64,000 nucleotides of DNA from Streptomyces sp. MMG1533 (GCF_001279775.1 NZ_LGDG01000213.1:124001-188000); one strand, 5' to 3'; counted from the stretch's first letter, positions 50,736-60,913 are shown. Numbers and translations are program-made. Notes: generated from the sequence alone by a model not told the origin.

Positions 50736-52211
50736 ATGACGACAACCACTTCCTCCCGGCATGCCGGGGCGACAGCACTCTCACCCCATGCCACGGCCCG
50801 CGCGGGCGGGCTGCACCCGGCCGGGGTGTTCATCCTGCTGGCCGGCGCATTCCTGCCGATCATGGACTTTTTCATCACCAATGTGGCCCTGCCCAGCATC
50901 GACGCCTCCCTGCACGCCTCCGCGTCGTCCCTGGAGCTGGTGATCGCCGGGTACGGCGTCGCGTATGCGACCCTGCTCGTCCTCGGCGGCCGACTGGGCG
51001 ACCGCTACGGCCGCCGCCGCATCTTCCTCGGGGCGCTTGTCGGCTTCGTGCTGGCCTCGCTGGCCTGCGGTGTCGCCCCGAGCATGGGTGCGCTGATCGC
51101 GGCCCGCATCGTCCAGGGCGCCACCGCCGCCCTGCTCATTCCCCAGGTGCTGGCGACCTTCCACCACGTCCTCGAAGGACAGCGCAAGGCCCGTGCCGTG
51201 GCCCTGTACGGGGCCACCTCCGGCATCGCCGCGGTGGTCGGGCAACTGGTGGGCGGACTGCTGGTCAGCGCTGACATCGCCGGCACTGCCTGGCGGCCGA
51301 TCTTCCTGGTCAACGTGCCCATCGGCGTGGTCGTGCTCCTCGTCGCGGCACGGCTCGTGCCGGACACCCGCTCACACCACCCGGTGGGCATCGACCTGCC
51401 CGGCACCGTCTTGTTCGCCGCCACCCTGACCGCCCTGCTGGTCCCGCTCACCGAGGGGCGCTCCCTGGGCTGGCCGTGGTGGACCTGGCTGCTGCTCGCT
51501 CTCGCGGTCGTTCTCGGTGCCGTCACGTACGTCGTGGAGAAGCGCACCGAGCAGCGCGGCGAGGTCCCGCTGCTGCCACCGACCCTGCTGCGCCTGCCGT
51601 CCATGTCCCGCGGCCTGGTGATGGTGTTCGCCTTCAGTATCGGCTTCGGCGCGTTCATGTTCGTCTTCGCCCTCACCGTGCAGAACGGCCTGCACGCCGA
51701 CGCCCTGCACAGTGGTCTGGCGATCCTGCCGATGGCCCTGCTGTTCTTCGCTGGTTCACTCGTCGCGCCCCGGCTGCTCACCCGGTTCGGCCGGGCGGCA
51801 CTGTCCGCGGGCGCCGTCGTCCAACTCGCCGGACTGATCGCACTGGTGGCGCTCCTGCTCGGGAGCTGGCCGCACGTCAGCCTGTGGGCGATGGCCGTAC
51901 CGCTGGCCCTGGTCGGTGCCGGGCAGTCGATGCTGTTCGCCGGTCTGTTCCGCAGCGTGCTCGCCGACGTCCCCACGCACCTGGCCGGCATCGGCAGCGG
52001 CGTACTGATCACCCTCCAGCAGAGCGGCCTCGCCCTCGGCGTGGCCACCCTCGGCACCCTCTACCTTGCCCTGGCACCGGACAACGTCGCCCACGCCTTC
52101 GCCGGAGTCGAGTACGTGCAGATGGGCATCGTCGCCCTGCTCGCGGTCGGTGCCGCCGCCCTGCCGCGCTTCACCAAGGCCGCCGCATCCACTCCGGTCG
52201 TGGACGCGTGA
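50736..52211 (+). CDS. MFS drug exporter (DHA2, 14 TM)
   Basis: A 491-residue multidrug antiporter. After a 30-residue hydrophilic tail come 14 hydrophobic segments; motif A GGRLGDRYGRRRIFLGA and motif C region GATSGIAAVVGQLVGGLL are clear. It likely exports an antibiotic or toxic metabolite under MarR control. GGGAG precedes the ATG. The broken cydA follows 27 bp later in the same direction. Confidence 0.88.
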   Translation: MTTTTSSRHAGATALSPHATARAGGLHPAGVFILLAGAFLPIMDFFITNVALPSIDASLHASASSLELVIAGYGVAYATLLVLGGRLGDRYGRRRIFLGALVGFVLASLACGVAPSMGALIAARIVQGATAALLIPQVLATFHHVLEGQRKARAVALYGATSGIAAVVGQLVGGLLVSADIAGTAWRPIFLVNVPIGVVVLLVAARLVPDTRSHHPVGIDLPGTVLFAATLTALLVPLTEGRSLGWPWWTWLLLALAVVLGAVTYVVEKRTEQRGEVPLLPPTLLRLPSMSRGLVMVFAFSIGFGAFMFVFALTVQNGLHADALHSGLAILPMALLFFAGSLVAPRLLTRFGRAALSAGAVVQLAGLIALVALLLGSWPHVSLWAMAVPLALVGAGQSMLFAGLFRSVLADVPTHLAGIGSGVLITLQQSGLALGVATLGTLYLALAPDNVAHAFAGVEYVQMGIVALLAVGAAALPRFTKAAASTPVVDA

Positions 52212-52238
52212 TCCAGCCCCTTACGAAAGGGAGCAGTG

Positions 52239-53312
52239 ATGAGTCTCCTTGACTTGTCGCGATGGCAGTTCGCCGTCACCGTCCTGTTTCACATGACCGT
52301 TCCGGCGATCACCGTCGGACTCTCGATCTTCCTGTCGGTCGTCTACGGCCGGTACTGGCGTACCGGCAGGGCCGGCCACCTGCAGATGTTCCGTTTCTGG
52401 CGGCGCATCTTCGCCGTCGGCTTCGCGATCGGCGTGGTCGCCGGCGCCGTCATCACGTTCCAGATGGGTCTCAACTGGGGCGTGTACGGCGCGAAGACGG
52501 GGCCGATCATCGGGCCGATCATCGGCATGGAGGTCGTGACCGCCTTCTTCGTCGAGGCCGGGTTCATCGGCGTTCTGCTCTACGGCGAGGGCCGCGTTCG
52601 CAAGGGCACGATGTTCGTGTCCACCGTGATGGTGTCGGTGGGCACCGTTCTGTCGTCCACGTGGATCATCGCGGCGAACTCGTGGATGCAGACGCCCGCC
52701 GGATTCAAGGTCGTCCACGGTGGGTTCGAGCCCACGGGCTGGGTGCGCGTCATCTTCAACCCGTCGTTCCTCTGGCGCTGGCCGCACATGCTGGCCGCCG
52801 TGCTGATCTCGGCGAGTTTCTTCGTCGCCGGGATCTCGGCCTGGTACCTGGTCAAGGGGCGCGCGAAGGGCTTCGCCCGCCGCTCGATGTCGATCGCGCT
52901 CGGGATCGCCGCGCTGCTGATGCCTGTTCAGCTCTGCCTCGGTGACAGTGTGGCCGGGCATGAACTGCCCTACCAGCTTGCCAAGTTGGAGGCGATCGAA
53001 GGCAACTGGGCAACGGCGACACAGGCTTCGTCCTGTTCTCCATCCCGGATCAGCAAGCCGCGCGGAACATCGCCGAGCTCGACATTCCCCGCCTCGGCAG
53101 TTACATCGCCAAGGACCTCAGCTGCAAGACGGCCATGCCCGGCCTGAAGCTCACCCCGGCAGCCGACCGGCCGGACATGGCCGCGACCTTCTGGGGCTTC
53201 CGCGTCATGTTCCTCGCGGCCGTGCTGATGTTCGGTACGGCGTTCGCCGCCACGATCCTCCGCATGCGCAACCGCCTGTGGACCGCGCGCGGCTTCCATC
53301 GGTTCGTCCTCA
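52239..53312 (+). pseudogene. cydA: cydA (cytochrome bd oxidase subunit I), frameshifted and truncated
   Basis: ATG 52239 starts a typical CydA N-terminus (LLDLSRWQFAVTVLFHMTVPAITVGLS, haem-ligand regions, FFVEAGFIGVLLYGEGRV). At about 53008 the reading moves to another frame, where GFVLFSIPDQQAARNIAELDIPRLGSYIAK and the helix MFLAAVLMFGTAFAATI continue the protein. Similarity ends near 53312 with the last helices missing, and cydB is absent. The intact protein would be about 450-480 residues. A sequencing error could explain the shift but not the truncation. Confidence 0.8.
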
Positions 53313-53316
53313 CGCC

Positions 53317-53670
53317 CTGCGCAGGAGTGACATCGCGGCCGCGATGGATCTGTTCTCGTCCGACGCCGTCTTCGAAGACGTGCCGGCGCACATTCAGATC
53401 ACCAGCAAGGCGAGCATCCACGCGTACCTGACGAAGGCCGGCTCGGTGTTGCCGTACGTCGGTGCGGGCACCGGCGTACGGCACGTGCTCGGCAACGATG
53501 TCGGAGGCGGGTACGAATGGACCGCGGTCAACGGCCCGGTTCCCCGAGGCATCACCGGTATCGAACTCGACCCGTGGGGCAGGATCGAGCGGTTCACCGC
53601 AGTGTGGAACGGCGCCTACGCCGACGACGCCCTGCTGACCCTGTTGGCGCGGAAGGCGATCGAGCGATGA
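53317..53670 (+). pseudogene. 5'-truncated NTF2/SnoaL-like gene
   Basis: The frame joins directly onto the cydA remnant and reads HALRRSDIAAAMDLFSSDAVFEDVPAH to a stop at 53670. This is an NTF2-like fold lacking about the first 15-20 residues of the usual start. The only in-frame ATG (53344) lies inside the conserved helix, with AGGAG too far away. A short protein could still be made, but it is most simply a truncated gene. Confidence 0.55.
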
Positions 53671-53711
53671 CGGTCACGGCCATGTGGTGTTGATCCCACA
53701 AGGTCTCTGGC

Positions 53712-54220
53712 CGGCCGCGCGAGCTGGTGTACCTGCACTTACTGCTCGTCGGAGACCTGTTCGTGGTGCCGGTGTTCACCCACGAGGAGGCGCTGCCGAG
53801 GTGGTGCACTCATCCTGTCCGGGCAGCGCTGGTGCTTCTCGACGGGGTCATCACCACGCCGTGCCGGCCGGCGTGGTGATGACCCACGGCACGCTGATCG
53901 CCGGAGCCTGGTACCTGAACCACGCTCCCTCCTGGGCACCGGACAGGCATCATGACCAGCAGCTCGGCGGCGGTGCCGTGATCGGCTTCGCCGAACTGGT
54001 GGCGCTGCCCTTCCTGCTCGCCGTCCTCGTGCAGTGGGATCGCACCGAACGCGCCGAGACCACCGCCCTGGACCGCCGCCCGGACGCGGAGCTGGTCCCT
54101 GCGGGATCTTCGGCGACGGGCCCTCGCGCAGGGGCCGGGCCTCGTCCGTTCCGTGGGGGGAGAGAGACCGAGAACAGCGACGTCGCCCAGCGCATCCGGC
54201 AGCAACGGCCAGGACGTTGA
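53712..54220 (+). pseudogene. ctaG: remnant of a cytochrome c oxidase assembly factor (CtaG-type) gene
   Basis: Two pieces in different frames: first LVYLHLLLVGDLFVVPVF...VRAALVLLDGVIT, then, after a shift near 53860, VVMTHGTLIAGAWYLNHAP, WAPDRHHDQQLGGG and FAELVALPFLLAVLVQWDRTE. The second contains the conserved DQQLGGG region of the CtaG membrane family. The N-terminal helices are missing. It is therefore a decayed respiratory gene, like the cydA beside it. Confidence 0.6.
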
Positions 54221-54519
54221 CACATGCGCGGCCGCGGCCGGGAGTGGCGTCGGGCGAGTGGGCCCCGCGCCGTCCATGCACTGTCGGCCTCGCACGGCTT
54301 GCCGCCATCCGTCCGGTGGTCTGCGGCCCCGGCTCGTTCGCGTGCTGCGCTCTGGTATCGGCTCCTCCGCCACGAAGACAGCCGCGGAAGGTCCGACGCC
54401 TCGGGCTCCCCACGAGGGCGTCCCGCTCGACATCGTCGACTCGACGGCCACGGCTGCCCCTCGCCGACAGGCCCCGCACGCAACAGCGCTCCAAAGGGAG
54501 AGTAGCGCGGGGAGACCCG
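54221..54519. other. non-coding spacer
   Basis: No gene, hairpin or repeat I can support between the ctaG remnant and the conserved element at 54520. Open frames here have no family resemblance or ribosome binding sites. Confidence 0.4.
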
Positions 54520-54581
54520 CTCTGACCTCAGCGAATGGAGCGCATTCCGCGCACAAAGATGCGTCAGTACGTCGTTGACCG
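54520..54581 (+). promoter_or_regulatory. 62-bp conserved element, copy A
   Basis: It aligns without gaps to 61872-61933. Identical stretches are CTCTGACCT at its start, TTCCGCGCACAAA and ATGCGTC in the middle, and CGTCGTTG near its end. The centre CCGCGCA-6-TGCGTCA is an imperfect palindrome, suited to a LysR-type site. It ends 87 bp before the ATG of the DUF35-like gene. Confidence 0.7.
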
Positions 54582-54668
54582 GCGATCCGCGACAGGGCCA
54601 GGGTGAGGGAGCCACATCGGATCCCGACCAGCCCTTTCCGGTCACCGGACTGCGTGCAGGAGGCCGTG

Positions 54669-55109
54669 ATGCTCCAGACAGACACCCGTGGACTCACCGA
54701 GTTCGCAGACGACCACGAGACCGCTGCCGCTGCCGCAACCACGGCCGCGGCCGCCCCGCCGGACGCACCGGCGGTCTGCCGCGAACTCCAATTCCAGCGC
54801 TGCCTGTGGTGCGGCACCCCGGCCTACCGCCGTTCGACCTGCCGTGCCTGCGGGTCCATGGCCTTCAAACGGGAGCACAGCGAGGGCTCGGGGGTCGTCG
54901 TGCGCCGCTACGGCCATGTCCCGCACAACACGTGGTTCGTCGCGATGGACGAGGGCTTCAACCTGCTCTGCCAGGTCACCGGGTCGGCACCGGTCGCGGT
55001 CGCGGTGGGGGCGCGGGTCAGCGTCGTACGGTCCGTCGCCCCCCTCGGCCAAGGCCTGCCCGTCGTCGAACTCACCCACCCGGCACCGACTCTGGAGCGC
55101 TGGTGGTAA
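54669..55109 (+). CDS. DUF35/OB-fold zinc-ribbon acyl-CoA-associated protein
   Basis: A 146-residue protein. The zinc ribbon is CLWCGTPAYRRSTCRACGS (two CxxC), about residues 41-57, followed by an OB fold (VVVRRYGHVPHNTWFVAMDEG...). DUF35 proteins normally partner thiolases, hydratases or HMG-CoA-synthase-like enzymes acting on CoA esters. No such partner is adjacent; the CoA-transferase that follows may be its functional neighbour. AGGAGG sits five bases before ATG 54669. The Ala/Thr-rich linker before the ribbon is longer than usual. Confidence 0.75.
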   Translation: MLQTDTRGLTEFADDHETAAAAATTAAAAPPDAPAVCRELQFQRCLWCGTPAYRRSTCRACGSMAFKREHSEGSGVVVRRYGHVPHNTWFVAMDEGFNLLCQVTGSAPVAVAVGARVSVVRSVAPLGQGLPVVELTHPAPTLERWW

Positions 55110-55168
55110 CGGGAAACGGCCGAGGCACAGCCACCTCGCACACACAGGACGATCAGGGAGGAGGGTGC

Positions 55169-56425
55169 GTGGGCACCCAGCACAACGCACCGGACGGATG
55201 GGCCGGCGTTCTCGACTCAGCGGGGCGCGGCGCGCTGGACGGTCTGCGCATCGCCGACTTCTCCCGCGTTCTCGCGGGGCCCTACGCCACGATGCTCCTC
55301 GCCGACCTCGGCGCCGACGTGGTGAAGGTGGAACGGCCGGGCATCGGGGACGACACCCGGGCCTGGCACCCCCCTGCGGACCACGCCGGCACGTCGACCT
55401 ACTACCTCGGCGTCAACCGGAACAAGAGGTCCGTCGTCCTGGACCTCACGACCGACGCCGGCGTCGAACAGGCCCGGGCCCTGGTCGCCGAGTCCGACGT
55501 ACTGGTGGAGAACTTCCGTCCCGGCACGATGGAAAGGCTGGGGCTCGGCGCTGGCGAACTCCGTGCCCGGCACCCGGGGTTGATCTACTGCTCGATCAGC
55601 GGTTTCGGCAGCGGCGAGGGCGCGGAGATCCCCGGATACGACCTGCTCGTGCAGGCAGTCGGCGGGCTGATGAGCGTGACCGGCGACGCGGCCGGAGAGC
55701 CGGTGAAGGCGGGCGTGGCCCTGGTCGACGTAATCACCGGCCTGCACGCCTCGCTCGGCATCCTTGCCGCCCTCCGGCACCGGGACGCCACCGGGGAGGG
55801 GCAGTGTGTGGAGGTGAACCTGCTCGGCTCGCTGTTGTCGGCCATGGTCAACCAGGCGTCGGCGTTCGCCGTCGCCGGTGTGGTTCCGGGCCGCATGGGC
55901 AACGCGCACCCGAGCATCGCCCCGTACGAGACCTTCCCGGCAGCCGATCGCCCGATCGCGATCGCGGTGGGCAACGACCGGCAGTTCGCGGCGCTCGCCG
56001 AGGCCGTCCAGGACCCCGGTCTCGCTGCCGACGACCGCTTCCGCACCAACGCCGACCGGGTCGCACACCGCACCGAACTGCGGGACATCCTGACCGAGCG
56101 GCTGAGCGGCGCCGGCGCGGACCACTGGTCGGCCGTCCTGCTGGCGGCGGGGGTGCCCGCCGGACCGGTCAACACCCTTGACGAGGCATTCGCCTTCGCC
56201 CAGAAACTCGGCCTCCCCGGCATCGTCGACATCCCCGCCGCACCCGCTGCATCCGCCGACGGAGCCGACGGAGCCGACGGAGCAGACGAGGCGCAGGGCA
56301 CGCCCTCCCGCCAGGTCGCGAGCCCCATCGCGCTGAGCGGCACGCCGGCGCAGTACCGCCTGCCGCCGCCGCGCCTGGGCCAGCACACCGCGGAGATCCT
56401 CCACCGCCTTTCCGACGATGCCTGA
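55169..56425 (+). CDS. class III CoA-transferase (CaiB/BaiF)
   Basis: A 418-residue family III CoA-transferase: LDGLRIADFSRVLAGPYATMLLADLGADVVKVERPG is the family start with the catalytic Asp region (LGADVVKVE), then NRNKRSVVLDLTT, NFRPGTMERLGLG and SISGFG. It moves CoA between acids, probably making glutaryl-CoA or a similar dicarboxylic CoA ester for the next gene product. GTG 55169 is chosen from GGGAGGAGG just upstream. A low-complexity insert of (GAD) repeats near residue 370 comes from 9-bp DNA repeats and is absent from typical relatives. Confidence 0.85.
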   Translation: MGTQHNAPDGWAGVLDSAGRGALDGLRIADFSRVLAGPYATMLLADLGADVVKVERPGIGDDTRAWHPPADHAGTSTYYLGVNRNKRSVVLDLTTDAGVEQARALVAESDVLVENFRPGTMERLGLGAGELRARHPGLIYCSISGFGSGEGAEIPGYDLLVQAVGGLMSVTGDAAGEPVKAGVALVDVITGLHASLGILAALRHRDATGEGQCVEVNLLGSLLSAMVNQASAFAVAGVVPGRMGNAHPSIAPYETFPAADRPIAIAVGNDRQFAALAEAVQDPGLAADDRFRTNADRVAHRTELRDILTERLSGAGADHWSAVLLAAGVPAGPVNTLDEAFAFAQKLGLPGIVDIPAAPAASADGADGADGADEAQGTPSRQVASPIALSGTPAQYRLPPPRLGQHTAEILHRLSDDA

Positions 56426-56509
56426 GCGCTGGGACGAGCGGTCGAGCGACCGTTCCCGGCGCAGGCGCGCCACGACCGAACCGACCACCACAACCATCAG
56501 GAGCCCACG

Positions 56510-57685
56510 ATGAGCCGTAAGCCGATGAAGGACCCTCTCGACCTGCTCGACCTCTCCTCGACACTCAGCGAGGAGGAGCGCGAGATCCAGACCACCGTCG
56601 CCAAGTTCCTCGCCGACCGGGTGCGCCCGCACATCGGCGAGTGGTTCGAGAACGCCCACTTCGCCCGCGAACTGGCGCCCGAGCTGGGCAAGTTGGGCGT
56701 ACTGGGCATGCACCTCGAAGGCTACGGCTGCGCCGGCACCAACGCGGTCAGCTACGGACTGGCGTGCCTGGAGCTGGAGGCGGCGGACTCCGGCTTCCGC
56801 AGCTTCGTCTCCGTGCAGGGCTCACTGTCGATGTTCTCCATCTGGAAGTGGGGCTCGGAGGAGCAGAAGCAGGAGTGGCTGCCCCGGCTCGCCGCCGGTG
56901 AGGCCATCGGCTGCTTCGGCCTGACCGAACCCGACTTCGGCAGCAACCCCTCCGGGATGCGCACCCGGGCCGTCCGCGACGGCGACGACTGGATCCTCAA
57001 CGGCTCCAAGATGTGGATCACCAACGGCGGCATCGCCGACGTGGCCACCGTCTGGGCACAGACCGAGGACGGCATCCGCGGCTTCCTCGTGCCCCGCGGC
57101 ACGCCCGGTTTCACCACGCAGGACATCAAGCAGAAGATGTCGCTGCGCGCCTCCATCACCTCGGAGCTGTACTTCGACGACGTACGGCTGCCCGACTCGG
57201 CGCGGCTGCCCCTCGCGGAGGGCCTGCGCGGACCGCTGTCCTGCCTGAACGAGGCCCGCTTCGGCATCCTGTTCGGCGCGGTCGGTGCGGCCCGCGACTC
57301 GATCCAGGCGGCCATCGAGTACGCCGACTCCCGCATCCAGTTCGACAAGCCGATCAGCGGCTTCCAGCTCACCCAGAAGAAGCTCGCCGACATGAGCGTG
57401 TCCGTGGGCAACGCCGCGCTTCTCGCCGTGCACCTGGGGCGGCTCAAGGACCAGCACCGCATCAGGCCCGAGCAGATCAGCGTCGGCAAGCTCAACAACG
57501 TGCGGGAAGCGATCGCCATCGCACGGGAATGCCGCACCATCCTGGGGGCCAACGGCATCTCCCTGGAGTACTCGCCGCTGCGCCACGCCAACAACCTGGA
57601 GTCCGTCCTCACCTACGAAGGCACGAGTGAGATGCACACGCTGGTCGTCGGCCAGGCGATCACCGGCCAGGCGGCGTTCCGCTGA
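56510..57685 (+). CDS. gcdH: glutaryl-CoA dehydrogenase
   Basis: A 391-residue FAD acyl-CoA dehydrogenase of the glutaryl-CoA type: LEAADSGFRSFVSVQGSL with the Arg that binds the substrate carboxylate, CFGLTEPDFGSNP, KMWITNGGIADVATVWA, and the catalytic base Glu in TYEGTSEMH. It oxidises and decarboxylates glutaryl-CoA to crotonyl-CoA, electrons going to the ETF encoded next. AGGAG before the ATG. Subtype call rests on the RS-SVQ motif and overall match to GcdH. Confidence 0.9.
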   Translation: MSRKPMKDPLDLLDLSSTLSEEEREIQTTVAKFLADRVRPHIGEWFENAHFARELAPELGKLGVLGMHLEGYGCAGTNAVSYGLACLELEAADSGFRSFVSVQGSLSMFSIWKWGSEEQKQEWLPRLAAGEAIGCFGLTEPDFGSNPSGMRTRAVRDGDDWILNGSKMWITNGGIADVATVWAQTEDGIRGFLVPRGTPGFTTQDIKQKMSLRASITSELYFDDVRLPDSARLPLAEGLRGPLSCLNEARFGILFGAVGAARDSIQAAIEYADSRIQFDKPISGFQLTQKKLADMSVSVGNAALLAVHLGRLKDQHRIRPEQISVGKLNNVREAIAIARECRTILGANGISLEYSPLRHANNLESVLTYEGTSEMHTLVVGQAITGQAAFR

Positions 57686-57710
57686 TCACGAAGGCTGAAG
57701 GAAGACACCC

Positions 57711-58487
57711 GTGAACATCGTCGTACTCGTCAAGCAGGTCCCGGACTCCGGTGCCGAGCGCACCCTGTCCCAGGCCGACCACACCCTCGACCGCGAGGAC
57801 GCCGAACTCGTCCTGGACGAGATCAACGAGCGCGCCGCCGAAGAGGCCCTGACGCTGAAGGAGACGGCGGACGCCCACGTCACCGTCGTCTCCATGGGAC
57901 CCGACTCCGCGCTCGACGCCATCCGCAAGGTCCTGGCCATGGGCGCCGACCGGGGGATCCACATCTGCGACGACAGACTGCACGGCGCCGACGTGCCGAC
58001 CACCGCGAAGGTCCTGGCGGCCGCCGTACGGACCGTGGAGGACGTCGACCTGGTGCTCGCCGGCGACGCGACCACCGACGGTCAGGCGAGCGCGGTCCCC
58101 GCCGTCGTCGCGGACCTGCTCGGCCTGCCGCAGGTGACCCATGTACGGAAGCTGGACGTGGACGCGGAGCGGGTGCGCGCCGAGCGGGAGACCGAGGACG
58201 GCGAGGCGACGCTGGACGCCCCGCTGCCCGCGCTGGTCAGCGTCACCGAGAAGATCAACGAGCCGCGTTACCCCTCCTTCAAGGGGATCATGGCCGCCAA
58301 GAAGAAGCCGGTGGACACGGTCGACCTCGACGACCTGTTCCCCGACGCGGCCGGATTCCTCGTGACCCGCACGCGTGTGGTGGAGGCCGTCCCGCGTCCC
58401 CCGCGAACCGCAGGAACCCGCATCACGGACGACGGTTCGGCCGGCCGGCAGCTCGCCGCGTACCTGATCGCCCAGAAGCTCGTCTGA
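57711..58487 (+). CDS. etfB: electron transfer flavoprotein beta subunit
   Basis: A 258-residue protein: NIVVLVKQVPDSGAERTL at the start, VLDEINERAAEEAL, and AGDATTDGQASAVPAVVADLLGLP which binds AMP. With EtfA it takes electrons from GcdH and passes them to the quinone pool. GTG 57711 follows GAAGGAAG. Located 25 bp after gcdH, clearly the same operon. Confidence 0.93.
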   Translation: MNIVVLVKQVPDSGAERTLSQADHTLDREDAELVLDEINERAAEEALTLKETADAHVTVVSMGPDSALDAIRKVLAMGADRGIHICDDRLHGADVPTTAKVLAAAVRTVEDVDLVLAGDATTDGQASAVPAVVADLLGLPQVTHVRKLDVDAERVRAERETEDGEATLDAPLPALVSVTEKINEPRYPSFKGIMAAKKKPVDTVDLDDLFPDAAGFLVTRTRVVEAVPRPPRTAGTRITDDGSAGRQLAAYLIAQKLV

Positions 58488-58513
58488 ACCGCCCGACCAG
58501 GAGACAGGCCCCC

Positions 58514-59479
58514 ATGCCCGAAGTCCTCGTACTCGTCGACCACGACGGGGAACGTGTCAACAAATCAACATATGAACTCCTGGCCGCCGCACGGCGGTTG
58601 GGGGACCCGGCCGCCGTCGTCGTGGGAACCCCCGGCACAGCCAAGCGCCTCAGGGAATCCCTCGCCCGCCACGGCGCCACGAGCGTCCACGCCGCGGAAG
58701 CCACCGACGCGGCCGAGTTCCTCGTCACGCCCGCCGTCGACGCCCTGGAGCTCGCGGTCCGGGAAACCTCTCCCGCCGCCGTTCTGGTCTCCGCCACGAC
58801 GGACGGCAGGGAGGTGGCCGGGCGTCTCGCCGCGCGGCTCGACGCGGGGCTGCTGATCGACGCGGTCGACCTGGACTCGTCCGGGGTGGTCACCCAGATC
58901 GTCTTCGGCGGGTCCTACACCGTGCGCTCACAGGTCATCCACGGCATACCGGTGATCGCCGTGCGGCCGGGCGCCTTCGAGCCGGAGGAGCATCCCGTGG
59001 AGGCCAGGGAGCAGGAGCTGGCCCTGCCGCCGGTCGACCCTGCGGCGTCCGCACGCATCACCGCCCGGCGCGCCGCTCCCGCGGGCGACCGGCCCGGACT
59101 CACCGAGGCGGCCGTCGTGGTCTCCGGAGGCCGCGGTGTCGCAGGAGCGGACGGTTTCAAGGTCGTGGAGGCGCTGGCCGACGCTCTGGGGGGTGCCGTG
59201 GGCGCCTCGCGCGCCGCGGTCGACGCCGGTTACTACCCGCACCAGTACCAGGTCGGCCAGACCGGCAAGACCGTCTCCCCGCAGCTGTACATCGCCCTGG
59301 GCATCTCCGGGGCCATCCAGCACCTCGCCGGGATGCAGACCTCCAAGACGATCCTCGCGGTCAACAAGGACCCGGAGGCACCGATCCTCGGCCTCGCCGA
59401 CTACGGCGTGGTGGGCGACCTGTTCTCGGTGGCTCCCCAGCTCACGCAGGAAATGGCCGCCCGCCGCACGGTCGGCTGA
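58514..59479 (+). CDS. etfA: electron transfer flavoprotein alpha subunit
   Basis: A 321-residue FAD-binding subunit. The C-terminal FAD domain is complete: [52 protein letters not shown] and [10 protein letters not shown]. It pairs with EtfB. AGGAGA precedes the ATG. The 57-bp window around 58550-58575 (CAACAAATCAACATATGAA) is locally AT-rich but stays in frame. Confidence 0.93.
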   Translation: MPEVLVLVDHDGERVNKSTYELLAAARRLGDPAAVVVGTPGTAKRLRESLARHGATSVHAAEATDAAEFLVTPAVDALELAVRETSPAAVLVSATTDGREVAGRLAARLDAGLLIDAVDLDSSGVVTQIVFGGSYTVRSQVIHGIPVIAVRPGAFEPEEHPVEAREQELALPPVDPAASARITARRAAPAGDRPGLTEAAVVVSGGRGVAGADGFKVVEALADALGGAVGASRAAVDAGYYPHQYQVGQTGKTVSPQLYIALGISGAIQHLAGMQTSKTILAVNKDPEAPILGLADYGVVGDLFSVAPQLTQEMAARRTVG

Positions 59480-59564
59480 GACGGACGCCTGAGGTGGACG
59501 CCGTTCTCGAGGTCCGGGCCGTCCGGTCCGGACCGGACGGCCCGGACCATGGGGGAGGAACACC

Positions 59565-60110
59565 ATGCGGTACGCCGAGGGGCCGAGGGTCTGCTGTGAC
59601 GTTCACATCGCGGCGGATCCCTCCCGGGTGTGGGCCCTGGTGACGGACATCGGTCTGTCGGCCCGCCTGAGCCCTGAACTGCAGCGCGTGGAATGGCTCG
59701 ACGGCGCGGAGGAGCCCGCGGTGGGAGCGCGTTTCGCGGGGTACAACCGCCATCGGATGGCCGGCGAGTGGTGGACCGTCTCGTACGTCGTCCGGTTGGA
59801 GGAGCGGCGGGTGTTCGGCTGGGCGGTCACCGATCCGGAGGGCCGGTACGGCGATCCGGCCCCTGACCCCGCGAAGCCCCTGGCCACCTGGCGCTACGAG
59901 CTCGCCCCGGAGGGGCCCGGCACCAGGCTGCGGCAGTTGGCCCGGATCGGGCCGGGCCGCTCCGGGCTCAACCTGGTGATCGACCGGACGCCGGAGCGGG
60001 AGGAGCAGATCGTGGCCTTCCGGCTCGCCGAGCTCCGCACGAACATGGAAGCCACCCTGTACGGCATCAAGGCGCTCGCCGAAGAAGCCGACCGGGGACT
60101 GTCCGGCTGA
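59565..60110 (+). CDS. SRPBCC-family protein
   Basis: A 181-residue START-like hydrophobic-ligand binder: VCCDVHIAADPSRVWALVTDIGLSARLSPELQRVEWL, GARFAGYNRHRMAGEWWTVSYVV, and the C-terminal helix ELRTNMEATLYGIKALAEEA. The function is unknown. It is the last gene of the gcdH-etf operon, 85 bp after etfA, with GGGGGAGGAA before its ATG. A strong hairpin follows. Confidence 0.85.
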   Translation: MRYAEGPRVCCDVHIAADPSRVWALVTDIGLSARLSPELQRVEWLDGAEEPAVGARFAGYNRHRMAGEWWTVSYVVRLEERRVFGWAVTDPEGRYGDPAPDPAKPLATWRYELAPEGPGTRLRQLARIGPGRSGLNLVIDRTPEREEQIVAFRLAELRTNMEATLYGIKALAEEADRGLSG

Positions 60111-60149
60111 TCAGGTCGCAGGAGATCGGCGGCGCCTGATCGGCGCCGG

Positions 60150-60180
60150 TGAGCGGGGGCGTCGGGGGCGCCCCCGCTCA
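60150..60180 (+). terminator. terminator of the gcdH-etf operon
   Basis: TGAGCGGGGGCG pairs perfectly with CGCCCCCGCTCA (12 bp) around a 7-base loop, 40 bp after the SRPBCC stop. Confidence 0.85.
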
Positions 60181-60913
60181 ACGCTGTTCGAGAGAGAGGC
60201 CAGGTCGCACCAGGCGATCGGTCTCAGAGGCCGGTCGCGGCTCGCCCGGGGTGATCGCACCCCCTCGCCGGGACGAGGGCCGTCCGAGCCAGTCTCCTCG
60301 GGGGACGGGTGCGCCAGACGGAGAGCCGCATGCCATGGATCAGACGACGCCGGTCGCATGCCGCGGATCAGATCACGACGCCGAGTGATGGCACGGATGC
60401 CGAGACACTGGACCGCTGACGGGGCACCCTCAGCCGGAACCTCGTGCCCCTGGCGGTCCTGCCGCGCGAGGGCGCCGACTCCCGCGCATCCGCGCGGCAC
60501 ATCGGCACATCGGCCCACGGCACATCGGCTCCGACGCGCCCGCCGGGCTCGGCCAGGCGGTACGGCATTTCCGGTACGGGTTGGCGCGGCAGGTGGAGTA
60601 CCTGGAGTCCCGTGTCACGCCTCGGCTCGCCGACAACGTGGTCGACCTGATCGGCAACCCTCGTGCGGAGCGGCCGGGTTGGACCGGGCAGCCGGGGACG
60701 AAGGCCCGGACCTGTCACCCGGCGCACTCTCGTTCACATGGAGCAGCGGCCCGTCGCCCCCCGGGGCTGAGCCCCGAAGGGAGCGCGGCCGCCCTGCGTA
60801 TCTCCGCCGCTACCCGTACAAGTTGCCGGCCGATCAGGGCTGCACCGTCTCGTGCTGGATCCGGGAACAGCGTCTCGCGCGGTGCGCGCGGGACACCGCG
60901 TAGCCGCAGGCCC
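60181..60913. other. 733-bp region without a supported gene
   Basis: Several overlapping open frames exist but none has a ribosome binding site or family motif. A stretch near 60560-60665 reads as a plausible helical fragment (GLARQVEYLESRVTPRLADNVVDLIGNP) without start or continuation, so it may be gene debris. A short CACATCGG repeat cluster is at 60490-60535. Confidence 0.4.

Noticed and set aside
60111-60913. Overlapping short open frames on both strands after the SRPBCC gene
   Set aside because: No ribosome binding sites, no motifs and mutual overlap; treated as non-coding or debris.
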